From Panopea generosa (taxonomy: Eukaryota > Mollusca > Bivalvia > Adapedonta > Hiatellidae), in the NCBI GenBank assembly GCA_029582155.1, contig CM055901.1, forward strand, positions 21,183,597 to 21,247,596: a DNA stretch of 64,000 nucleotides, given 5' to 3'. A program made the translations under genes and the position numbers. The stretch's first letter is position 1, and each line of letters opens with the position of its first letter. Positions 1 through 13,000 of this stretch are shown piece by piece. The notes under the pieces are model-generated. The model did not search any database. It was not told the DNA's origin and was given only the letters and a program-made list of their open reading frames with translations.

Positions 1-84
1 ATATCAGTCATCATGGAGATGGTGACAGTGTGGAGATTCGAACTCACAACCCTTTGATTGATAGTCAGACACGATAACTAAGGT
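1..84 (-). repeat. SINE fragment (family B, tRNA-headed)
   Basis: Minus strand carries the tRNA-like part (TCTGACTATCAATC...GAGTTCGAATC) shared with 40018-40300; truncated by the window edge. Confidence 0.7.
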
Positions 85-254
85 AACTGTTCATTGTTGA
101 AGCACCGAAGCACCGACGTTATACAATGCCTGATCCAAAACTAATCTATGCTTAGTGTTACTTATAGCATTTTGGGAAAACCTATTTTTTATTTCTTAAT
201 TCGTTGTCAAAAGTCACATAATGTTTACATTATCCTTTTTTTAGAATGAGTTCA

Positions 255-470
255 ATGCCGTTTTTAACACATGACAGTTTATGTATAGTATATCCATTAT
301 TTTTGGTGGATAAAGATCTAATACAAGAATAAATCTAACTGAGTAAAACCACCATCCTTTGCAAGTAACTGAGGAACTTTCTCAGATAAAACTTTTGATG
401 GAGCTGGGCTATACCCCATGACCCCAGCAGTGAGAGGTAAATAGCAATTAGATGGCTGTCTTAGATCACT
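255..470 (-). repeat. SINE (family A)
   Basis: Diverged copy of the family best preserved at 8851-9059 ('AGTTACTTGCRGAAGG...GAGGTCTTCCTCC'). Confidence 0.65.
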
Positions 471-754
471 GACATTAATATATTCAATAATGAATGAGTA
501 TGTAAGATCCTCTTTTTATACAACTAGAGTTATTTACTAATCTTTTTACAAACAGGTGCTTTATTTCCAATAATCAATGATCAAGTTCAAATAAAAAGAA
601 GGGAGTACATAAATTTAAGTCTTCATACACTTTACCTATAATCTTTGATAACATGACTTATGATCTATAATTTTATACGTGATTGGTAATTTCTAGTTAC
701 ACTGCTCATTTAAACAAAATGTCAAATATGCCTGAGACATACCTGAGAAATTGG

Positions 755-880
755 TGTGGAGCCTGCGGTGTAGTAGTAGAGCATTGGATCCAAGACCGGA
801 CGTTGGGGTTCGATCATCCGCCGCGGCTAGACACTTTATTTTTATATGCTTAGTACTGGTCTTACCCAGAAAGACTTTCA
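755..880 (+). repeat. tRNA-headed SINE fragment (family D)
   Basis: GCGGTGTAGTAGTAGAGCAT followed by GGGGTTCGATCATCCGCCGC and 'TAGTACTGGTCTTACCCAG'. Lies 30 bp from ABCA exon 23. Not a functional tRNA. Confidence 0.65.
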
Positions 881-909
881 GTGTGATTTGTAATAAGTTT
901 AAAACATAC

Positions 910-1000
910 CTGAGATATTAGCTCCCTCTGGTGGTGGTGTAGGCGGATCACTGTCTGACTTCCCGTCCGCATATCCTTCATCTTCATTGTCCACAGAAGG
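910..1000 (-). CDS. ABCA1-like: ABCA exon 23 (acidic/proline linker after NBD1)
   Basis: 91 nt, acceptor ACATTACAG|CCTTCT, donor TCAG|GTATGT, phase 0/1. Encodes [20 protein letters not shown] then [10 protein letters not shown]: acidic, Pro-rich, as in the poorly conserved linker after NBD1 in ABCA1. Supported by splice sites, phase and composition. The next exon is outside the window. Confidence 0.75.
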
Positions 1001-4000
1001 CTGTAATGTATTACAACATAAAAGTTATATACATTTAAACCTGCGTAAGTGGTCACCTCTATTAAGAAATCACTTGTCTTAAACCGTCACATTTTCAATT
1101 TATCATTTTTATAGTTTTAGTTTTAATTTTTTGCTCTTTCCCTTGAGTGGCTGCTTAAGACAGGTTTGACTGTATATGAAAGAATTCATACTAATATTTT
1201 TATTAGCTCAGAGCTTATATGAACCGCTCTCGAGTTTGCTTCCTGGGTAGATCTAGTATTGAGTGTTATTTTTTTAGCTGTATCGGATCGAGCTGGGGAT
1301 CAAATCCACATCCTCTGGCTTTAGGAGACTACACTCTACCCATTACACTACCGCCCCCATTTTGGAAAGACTTTAATAGAAATATTGATAATTATTAAAT
1401 ATTATTTTTAACCTTAACAGATTTTGGGTATGAGAAAAAAATTACAGAGGAGTAGAAATTCCCGAGTTTCAGAGCAGTAATGCAGTGGATAGTGCTAGCC
1501 ACTCAAGCCACATGTCCAAGCTTTGACCCCAGGCTCTACTTGATAACCTTTCAAACAAACAAACAACACCGGTGTTATATATGTTTTTTTGGTTCTGCCT
1601 TGTCAAAAGTTATATTAATATTTGTTTTAATGCTCGGCATGATTCTTGCATAATATATTTGTATTTTTGCCAACATGTTTAATGTATTCCTCTAATAAAT
1701 TGGGTGTAAACCTATTTTCAAGAAATTTCAGGTTACATATATTCAGTTTAAATGGTGGAGGAAGACCACAGAACAAATCTAAGTAGAACTGCAATCATTC
1801 CCTAAGTTACTGGCAAACTTTCTCATGGGAAGTTTTTGAACAGAGCAAGGTTCAAACCTAGGACCTCAGCATTGAGAGGTAAGTGGTTGTTAAATAGAAG
1901 TGCCCTAGTCTACATAGGACCCCCGCCCCTCACAGAATTTACACCTCACCAGTACGCTAGTTATGGTCCTAACACTGCCTGCTGAGAATGGTCGGTCTGA
2001 GTCCATAATCAGCTGCGACTTCAACACCTCTTCTTCATCAATGTCCTTGTCGCCACGAACCAAGGTCAAATAGTAGCCATTACCATAGCGATTCTTCAGG
2101 AAGAGACTTGATCCAACACAACAGAGGCGCCCCAGGGATATTATGGCTATCCTGTCACCAAGGACATCCGCCTCGTCCATGTGATGTGTGGACAGGATTA
2201 TTGTGCGTCCTGTAATAACAAACATACCGGTAATAACATAGAGCTTTTTTTATGTTTTCATAAGCTTACCGGTAAATATTCCAGTTTTATTCTAGTGGAA
2301 GACTGCAGATTGCCTTTCTACAAGTAACTGGTAAACTTTCTTACATAACATTTTTTTACCAAGCTATCCTTGTACCAACAACCTCACAGTGATGACAGGT
2401 AGTGATCCTGAGACAACGCCTCAGACCACTCAGCCACGGAGGACCACAGACAATTCCTATAACCAGTGATGGAAAATTCCACTTGTCCGCTCGCAAGGAC
2501 GAGTGATTATTTGGTCAGGACTAGTGATATTTAACAACTAACCTTAATATGTCTTTAATTTTAAGTATTCAATAAAAAAAGTTGGAAAGGAGGATGAGTA
2601 TCTTTTATAACAAATTTCAAGCCTTTTGAATTCAAGCAAGAAATCTTCTGGCACCAGATGTAAAAGGAACTTTAACAACACTAATCATGTGTAATAACTC
2701 AATAACAGCCTAGTATGAATTCTCGGATGTATATTTTGTTTCTAGGATTATTTAATGGTTGTTTGTTTGAATATTTAGAGTATTTTTATGCCATCAAGGG
2801 CAAACAGACAACCACTTAACCCAACCACTTTCTACTGGACTCCTGGACCAGTATTCAATCCAACCCATCTCCATAAGTTACTGATAACTTTCCCACTTGA
2901 ATCATCAGTGAGAGACGAATGACAATGAGATGCAATGTTGTATATCAAACATCAGATTCACTGTGGCGTGGAGAAAATTTGAACTTATGATGTCTGAATT
3001 GATAGTCAGATGTGTTACCACTGAACCAGTCATTTAATGATTGTAATAATAAAAATATATATAACATACTGATATGATAGAACTACAAACCTTTCTTTAG
3101 CTTAATGAGAAGCTGCCAGATGGCTCTCCTGGCATAAGGATCAACACCAGCTGTGGGTTCATCAAGGATGACAGTCTTCGAGTTGCCTACAAATGCTATG
3201 GCTACAGACAGTTTCCGCTTCATGCCACCTGAAATATAAAATGATCCCAAGGTTTTGTCGGAAGTTGAATGTATGGTGTTTTGAGTCGCATTCAACAATT
3301 TTTATGTCATATCATGCTCGAGACAGTATTTTAAGCACTGTTACACTTGACTGTTATGTCGCACACGCATGATATAATACCCCACCCAGTAACATTACAC
3401 ATGTACTAACACTGGCCTAAAAAGAAATAGTATAACTACCTTTACCTCTTGTTAACTAACTGTTGCTTCATGATGTCAATAAATCGTTAACAATTGCGAC
3501 TTTATTCGTATTCCGATAATTGTAAATCTCAAACAAGATTGATTTTATCCGAAAAAAGTGAAGGTTCATGGGTTTGCATTACCATATAGGTTGCATCAAG
3601 AATATATTAAATTTCAAAGGGAATATATCAGGATTTTTCAAAAAAACTTGCTGTAAACATTTTTTCTAAATATGTCATGCCATTCATCACACTGACCCTC
3701 TATTGCTAAAACGGTATATTTTTAAACATGCCAAAATAAATTTTTTTTTTCCAAACTTGGGCTACGCGCCTAGATTAGATTAAAATAGAATTGCTGCTTA
3801 AAATTGCAACATATTTTGTGACATATTAAATGACTCATATGATTTCGTTTTCAATCAATTGGTTCCATATAAAGGTTTACACGTAGGAAAACATGTTTCA
3901 TCTTAGAAATATTCTGAAGTCTGTATGGTGATGTGAAGGTCATCAAGCAGTATGTAAGTGATGTATAATTTTAGAATGGGTTTTCATTCAAGTTTACCAC

Positions 4001-7000
4001 TCCAATTTAAATATCAGTTTTGTCATGTTTTAGTTGAACAGACATACCAAACCATTAGGATTTTCTTTATGATAATGATTTTTTTTTAATCCATTTAAAA
4101 GATAATTTTATTTATTTATTTAGGTATTTTTCAAGATAAAAGCATAAAATGTAATGGCTAACTCAATACGACATTAGCAATACAACTCCACCTACCAGAC
4201 AGGTTTGTCGACAGTTCATTTCTCTTGTGGGGCAATCCAACATCTTTGATCATTTTTTCCATCTCAACTTTCACATCCTTGGATGAAGCACCTTTCAAAC
4301 GAGCATAAAACCACATATGTTCTTCAACAGTGAGGCTGAAATATCCAACAATGCAAAAGTCTAGAATGACAGATATAACTGCATTACCGGAATATACTAA
4401 ACTTCTGGGCCCGAAGTTATAAAAAAATATCATGCTTAATTCATATGAAAAGACAATTTAAAGCATAAGCAATTGACCTTACATGAAAGCGACTATTGTT
4501 CCATCCACTGTACACATGGTGTTGTTTGTCCAAGTAAAAACAATGTAGTGTTCACTTAAGAGACCATCTGCTTGTCTTAAGAAAATGGGAGAGTAGCAAC
4601 CAATATTGATCGCTGATTCGATTATCAACTTGTTTGATTGACAGCCCGCGCCAGGTCAATTGACTAAGCCTCGAAGGTACTGATGCTGATTTGAGGTAAA
4701 AGTTATCAACATTAATTTTGTGGCCAAGTGATCTAAGGTCGTCTAATGACCTCTTATCTCACACTGCCGAGGTGAGTTGTGGGTCCAGAAAGTTTACCAG
4801 TTGCTTGCGGAGGGACAGTGGTTTGTCTCAGATTCATTGAGGGGGTTTCCTCCTCCAGTAAAACTGGATATGCCAAATATAATCTGCCATGTGTTGAAAA
4901 TGGAGTTAAACCCCATTTAAAACACATTTGTTTTGTTATATTGAGTTGGAACATGGAAAAAATGTTTTATAATCTCAGACCCTGGATTGTGTCTGTTGGT
5001 TGGAATATTTACCAGTACTCAGGCACACTCTTCTTCGCAAGTAACAGATAACTTTCCTGCTTGAATCAGTGGTAAAAGATGAATGACAATGAGACACAAT
5101 GTTGTTTATTAATCATCACAGAGACAGTAGCAGGGTGGAGATTCAAACTCATGACCCCTGGATTGAAAGTCAGATGTGCTACCAACTAAGCTATCCAGCC
5201 CCAGCTCCCTGGACTGTGACTCCTGCATCAATTAGCTTCATTCAACTATACATAATAGTCAAACCTGTCTTTAAGCAGCCAGTCATAGGAAAGTGTAAAA
5301 GTGTTTTTTATGACTGGATATTACTTAATACAGGTTGATTTGCTCTGAAAGCATAGAAACTGGAAATACCAAATGTGACTTCTTAAGACAAGTGGCTGTT
5401 GAGTTCAAGTGATCACTTACACAGGTTTGACTGTATATATTTCATAATTTATAAACCATCAGTAATCAAACTTGATACAGACAACAGAAAATGTGCACGA
5501 ATTAGCCATTGCCCAGCCCTAAATTGCCGCTTCTTTCCACATCATGCCTCAATGTGTTACCACTAGGTGACATTTCCACATCTAGCTCAGTTTATCTGGA
5601 TACTGTAACTGGTCAGTATATCTGGACTGTGACTCTTGCTGCAAAGAGCTTCAGTCTAAATTTTACCACAAATATTTGAATACATAACATGATAAACAAC
5701 AAATAAAATTACAAGGTCTAAAAAAATTTTACATTTGAGAATTTGGAACATTGTTATTACGGGTAATACAGTTTATCTTTCATTTTATTTTTGCCCTCAG
5801 CTTGGAACTTCAAGTCACTTCAGTTCAAACTTGGTCAACCATTTGAATGAAAGTTTGACACAGAGACGACAATAAGTGTTTGCAGCAAACATCAATGGTA
5901 GTAAATTGCAAGTGGCCACAATACAAACTTTCATTATCAGATAAAAAATTACAATTTTCCTGAAAAATAAGGGTGTCCCAAAACATAGGGTATCCCAACA
6001 CATGGGGTAAATACAGTAGTAGCTAGATGAGATTGAAGGTCAGTATACTTACAGGTCAAAGAGCACATTATGTTGAGGACACATGCCCAGGTTGTGTCGT
6101 ATGTGGTCCATCCTGGAGCGTATATCCTGCCCGTGGATGTAAGCAGTACCTTCAGTTGGGGGAAACAACCCAGTTAGTATAGACCTACAATTATAATACA
6201 ATATCATGTTTGATATTTATAAAATATATTTATTTCAGTCTAATTTATCAACAATTGGTCGGTTAAGCAAGAGGTCGTGGGTTCGAATCCATGCTTGATT
6301 CAAAGACCTCTCAGAAAACAACACTGGTTCTGGTTCCATCCAGGAAAAGGACTTAACAGTGAAGTGACTTATATAAACTCAGCCTTCTTCACAATCAAAC
6401 TCTATCTTGACTGTCAAAAGTGTTTGTAGAAGTTTGTTTTATGGTACATCAACATGTAAATAGATCCTTGTTAATGAATGTGAAAATGACAATACTACAT
6501 CAGATATTTCTAGATAAAGCAGCGATTGATTCGTGACATACAAACTTTTGACCTTCAAAGGTGACCTTAACCTTGATGGTACCAGCCTGTATTATGTTCA
6601 TGGCATACTTTCTGACTGTTCAGAGTATTTATGTATATGATGGAATTTCATTCAATAGTTTAACAGCAGCAGCCAAGACACGATTTGTGACTTACAAACC
6701 TTTGACCTTACAATGTGACCTTGCAATGTAACCACAAACTTGATGGTACTGACCAGTATTATATGCATGACATACACTCTGATTGCTCAGAGCATTTACG
6801 TGAGGTATGAGGGAATTCATTCAATAGTCAAACAGTTATATCAAAAAAAGAAACAATTTGTGATGGACAAAAGTGCAGATTAAAAAAATTTTAACACAAT
6901 TTGCATCACCAATTGTGTCGACTTAAAAAAAATACACTTACATGGTTGTTGTTTTTCCAGCACCATTATGTCCCAGGAATGAAGTTATCTGATCTTCAAA

Positions 7001-10000
7001 GAAATTAATACTAAGCCCGTCCACTGCCATACGGGTTCCTGATGAATATTTCTTTTTGAGATTTCTAATAGCCACTCCCACTTTCTTTCCCTTGGGCTCA
7101 GGCTCAATTTTGTCTGGGTCTGAGAAATGTTAAATAAAAATTAGATGAAACTGACCTTAATTGCAGTCACAATAGCCTCAATCCTATTCAAATTCCCATT
7201 TTTAATAATGCATACCATTTCAACTAATGCATCATGTCAAGTAGTTAGCATGCTTGTTCGGACATCCAGAGGTTCTAGTTTGGATTCCCGGTCAGGTCGC
7301 ATCCAGAAATTTAAAATGCCCTCCCATGGAGCCATATTGGAGCAAGGTAAAACAATCACTCAGGGAGAGTCATACCCAGTGCACATACAGATCCAACTGA
7401 ACTTCTACTATGTTAATCAGTGATTCAAATACCCATAAGAAAACATCAGAAACAAGGTTTCCTTAATCAATCCATAATTATTGCTAGAAACAAATATCTG
7501 TGATTTCATTATCCACATTTTCTGTGTTTTCATTATCCTCAATTTCTGTGATTTCATTATCCATAATATCTGTGATTTCATTATTAACAAACTTTTAATT
7601 TCATTATCTATAATATATCTGATTTCATTATCCGTAATATCTTTATCCACAATATCTGGGATTTCATTATCCACAATATCTAAGATTTCATTATCCACAA
7701 TATCTGTGATTTCATTATCCACAATATCTGGGCTTTCATTATCCACAATATCTGTGATTCACTTATTCACAATATCTATGATATCATTATCCACAATATC
7801 TGGGAATTCATTATCTGCAAAATCTGGATTTCATTATCCACAATATCTGGAATTTCATTGTCCACAATATCTGATTTCATTATCGGCAATATATGTGATT
7901 TCATTATCCACAATAGCTGTGATTTCATTATCCACAATATCTGTGATTTGCTTATCCTCAATATCTGTGATTTCATTATCCACAACATCTTGGATTGCAT
8001 TATCTGCAATATTTGGGTTTGCATTGTCTGCAATATCTGGGATTTCATTATCCATAACATGTGATTCTTTACTATCAAAATAAGTGATGTGCATGAGATA
8101 ACTGATAAATGGGAATATATTGATTCAAAGTTAAATGGTACATTCTCATTGTTTACCTTGTCCATTCAGCTCCAGGTTTCCTCTGGATCCAAGGTTGTCA
8201 TCATCAGCACCATATCCACACCAGTAACTCTTGGTAAACAGGAAGTAGAATGGTTTGGGTATTCCATACTGACCTGGTCAACATCACAGCCAAGAAATAT
8301 AATCATTCCAAAACCAGTCAACAATTTACAATATACAGTACAGTAAGTGTCTACTTCACACATCTTTAGTAACAATAAAACTTCAATTTTTACAATAAAA
8401 TGCTACGTCAACAAGAATTCTATTATACAGCAACTCAAATCAATGTATCCATCCCTTTAATCAACCCATATAAATGTATCCATCCCTTTAATCAACCCAT
8501 ATTAATGCATCTGTCCCTTAATCAAACAAAATTAATGTATTTGCCCCTTTAGTCAACTCAAATTAATGTATCCATCCATTTAATCAACCCATATTAAGGT
8601 ATCCGTCCCTTTATTCAACTCAAATGAATGTACCGTCCCTTTAGTCAACCCAAATTAATGTATTTATTCCATAAATCAACTCGTTTTGATGATGATACTG
8701 ACAATTCCATGTGTGTATAATGTGAAAATAAATAATATAGTCATTAGGAAGCCTGTTAGTAAGTGTTTCTTAAATATGAAATTATAAAATAAAAACAATT
8801 CCATATAATTGTCCATTAATTAGAAATTTAGTTTTGATTATTCTATTTCAAGGGTACTCTGTGGCCGAGTGGTCCAAGGCACTATTTCAAGATCACTTAT
8901 CTCTCACCACAAAGGTCGAAGGTTCAAGTTCTGGTCACTCCCAGAACTTTATGTGAGAAAGTTTGCAAGTTACATACGGAAGGATGATGTGTTCTCCTCA
9001 GATTGATTCTGAGGTCTTCCTCCACCGATAAAACTGAACATGTCATATATAACCTTGGTTGTTGTTGTTGTATGGTGTTTAGCGTTGCTTTCAACAATTT
9101 TTTAGTCATATCGCGACGCAGTTTACCTGAGTTTTCTAAGCGCTGTCACACTTGAGTATCATGCCGCAGACACATGGTATGATACCCCACCCAGTCACAT
9201 TATACTGACACCGGGTCAACCAGACCTAGAACTCTCCTCTAAATGCTGAGCGTCAAGCAAGGTAGCTTCTAGTACCATTTTTAAAGTATTTGGTATGACC
9301 CGGCCGGGGATTGAACCCACAACCTTCCGCATGTGAGGACGCTCTACCACACAAGTGTAAGTGTGTTGGAAATGGCGTTAAACCCCATCAACTCTATTTC
9401 AAATATTGTTATCAATTACTGTGGTTTTGAAAATGATGGTACCATGATTGCATTTTCTGTTGAATGAGCAAATTCTAAAGGTAACATCCCTCGATTCAAG
9501 ATGATGCGACTGTCAAAAAACCCCGGTCAAGCCGTTGTAAGTAACCTCTTTTAAGAAGCCACTTGTCTTAAGCTATTTCCTATTTCCCATTTTCATTCAA
9601 GAGAAAAAGCAAAAGTGGCCTTTTTAGACAGATTGTTGCTTAATACAGGTTAATTTGCTCTGAAAGCAAGAAATGGAAAATAGCAAATGTGGCTACTTAA
9701 GACAAGTGGCTACTCAATAGAGGTGACCACTTACACAGGGATGATTGTACATGTAAGAATATCTACTTGACATGCTGTGTACATGTAATGTTTGCATATA
9801 GATGTCAATTCATAATGGCTAGACATAATACAGCATACCAGGAAATACTGCCTCGATGTACCAGGTGAGCAGTGCATACAGGAATGTATCGAGAAGCATC
9901 ATGAAAATGCAGTGTCCCATGTTGAAGTCGTCGTCCGTGACGGGTGTGTCTAATATATTGTTCCACTGTAATCCTACTGCCTGCTCCTCCCATAATGCAA

Positions 10001-13000
10001 TGAAGTTACAACCATAGCCGAAAGCAACATTGGATGACAGGCTCTGAAAATATCAAATGTAATAAAATAACACATCTTAAACAAAGAGTTTTCAGAAGAC
10101 AAAAAAGCTCGCCGATTGGATAAAACTTACCACCCACGCAAAGATTGAGATAAGAGGCAAACACTAAAACCTAAACACAACTAAATGCAACTACAGATGA
10201 ACAAGAGGCCCAAGAGGGCCTGAGGACGCTCTACTGACTAATAGTGGCCATAGCACTTTTTGAAATTCTACTATGCAATAGAAACATGGGCCATCTTGAA
10301 TTTTAGATAGAAAAAATAAATCTTCTGTATAGTCTCCTATGCAATAGAAACATCCATGTGAAGTTTCAGTTTAATTGGCCTAGTGGTTTCAGAATAAATG
10401 AAAAAAAAAGAGAATTTTCTGTTTTCCCACAGTATCCCTATGTAAAATTCTAAGTCCCCTTACAGGGCCCCTATATATTTTAGCCCCCTAAATTCTTATC
10501 TGCAATCAAACCCCTACACTTAGGGATAATTTATATGAAAAATGTACAAATCTGACATAACAGTTCTTAAGAAAACAATTTTACTAATTCCCAATTTGTA
10601 CCCTTTTGGGGCCCCCCCTGACCCCTTAAGACATAGGAACCATGTCATTTTTACAAATCTTAACCTCCTTCACCTAACAATGCTTTAGTGAAAATATAGG
10701 CAAAATCATTTCCATTTAAAAAAAAAAATAAAAATATTATATTGACATGTGTCCCCTAATTGAACTCTCGGGGCAGGGTCATTTTTAACCCTAAGGACAC
10801 CATTTGAACAACTCTAACAGAACTATAGTTGGTCATCATTACTACATAAACATTTTGAAAATCTGTTGGGCCGTTCATAACAAGAAGATTTTTTAAGTTT
10901 TGGACAATTTTAGTAACGGCGGCCATCTTGAATTTCAGATCGAAAAAAAAAAAAATCTTCGGTATAGTCTCCTATGGAATAGAAACACCCATGTGAAGTT
11001 TCAGTTTAACTGGCCTAGTTGTTTCAGAGCAGATGAAAGAAAAAGAGAATTTTCTGTTTTCCCATAGTATCCCTATGTAAAATTATAAGTCCCCTTACAG
11101 GGCCCCTATAAATTTTAGCCCCTAAATTCTTATCTGCAATCAAACCCCTACACATTAGGGATATTTTATGCAAAATATGAACAAATCTGACATACCGGTT
11201 CTTAAGAAAACAAATTTAGTAATTCCCAATTTGTACCTTTTTAGGGCCCCTCCTGACCCCTTAAGACAGTGGAACCCAGTCATTTTTACAAATCTTAACC
11301 TTCTTCACCAAACAATGCTTCTGTGAAGATATAGGCAAAATCATTTCCATTTTAAAAAAAAAAAATAAAAAAATATTATAATGACATGTGTCTCCTAATT
11401 GAACCCTTGGGGCGGGGTCATATTTAACCCTAGGGACACCATTTTACACAAATCTAACAAAACTATAGTTGGTCATCATTACTACATAAACATTTTGAAA
11501 ATCTGTTGGGCCTTTCATGAGAAGAAGATTTTTTAAGTTTTGGACTATTTTTAGTAACGACGGCCATCTTGAATTTCAGATCAAGAAAAAAAAAACACCT
11601 TCTGTATAGTCTCCTATGCAATAGAAACACCCATGTGAAGTTTCAGTTTAACTGGTCTAGTGGTTTAAGAACAGATGAAAGAAAAAGAGAATTTTCTGTT
11701 TTCCCATAGTATCCCTATGTAAAATTATAAGTTCCCTTACAGGGCCCCTATAAATTTTAGCCCCTAAATTCTTATCTGCAATCAAACCCCTACACATAGA
11801 AATAATTTATGCAAAATATGAACAAATCTGACATACCGGTTCTTAAGAAAACGAATTTAGTAATTCCCAATTTGTACCCTTTTGGGGCCCCTCCTGACCC
11901 ATTAAGACAGTGGAACCCAGTCATTTTTACAAATCTGAACCCCCCTCACCAAACAATGCTTCTGTAAAGATATAGGCAAAATCATTTCCATTTTAAAAAA
12001 AAAAAAAAAATATTTTAATGACATGTGTCCCCTAATTGAACCCTCAGGGCAGGGTCATATTTAACCCTAGGGACACCACTTGAACAAATCTAACAAAACT
12101 ATAGTTGGTCATCATTTCTACATAAACATTTTGAAAATCTGTTGGGCCGTTCATGAGAAGAAGATTTTTTAAGTTTTGGACTATTTTTAGTAATGGCGGC
12201 CATCTTGAACTTCAGATTGAAAAAAAAAATCTTCTGTATAGTCTCCTATGCAATAGAAACACCCATGTGAAGTTAACCTACGACTATAAACCTTGTGCAT
12301 AACACATGACATACTACGATCACAAAAAGTCCCTTGAGACAAAGCCTCAGGTGACCTAAACACACAATAATTTCATTTTTTTTGTTTTGCCACCATCACT
12401 AAGGCTACACACAATGGATTGGGGACCATACAATTCACAATTTTGATTCACTCTTTGGTACCAAAACTGCTACATTATTTCATTATGATTGAGTTTAAAT
12501 TTTTTTTTTTGAAAAAGTAAAAAATGTCAACTATTTATGGACACATAAAGCACAACTACGACAATGGACAAAAGGCGATCACAAAAAGTCCCTTGAGACA
12601 AGGTCTCAGGTGACCTAAACACACACAATAATTTCCTTTTTTTGTTTCGCCACCATCACTAAGGCTAGACACAATTGGATTAAGTAAAAAATGTCAAATA
12701 TTTACGGAAGCACGACGCACGACGATGAACAAAAGGCGATGCAAAAGGTCCCTCGAGACAAAGTTTCAGCTGAGCTGAAAAACAAGTTTTAAAATATGCA
12801 GCCAACATCACAGATCAAATTGAAATCAAAATGAAATCATGTGACTCATCTAAAATTTAAGCGGGAAATATTTTGTTTTTAATCAATTCTAAATAATACT
12901 TACCACTGCCATTTTTGTTGACCTAGTTAGTATTTCATCCCACCGTAACATGAGCATGTAGGGTAAATACAGCAGGAAGTAGACAAATCCGGCACAACAA

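Noticed and set aside
4779-5051. 90-aa plus-strand frame
   Set aside because: Runs across SINE A and SINE B sequence.
7417-8165. Frames with DIVDNEIT / STISVISL repeats on both strands
   Set aside because: 24-bp intronic minisatellite; the true exon (8157-8273) lies beyond it on the minus strand in another frame.
8862-8935. tRNA Ser/Leu gene
   Set aside because: Head of SINE family A; many diverged copies share the following body.
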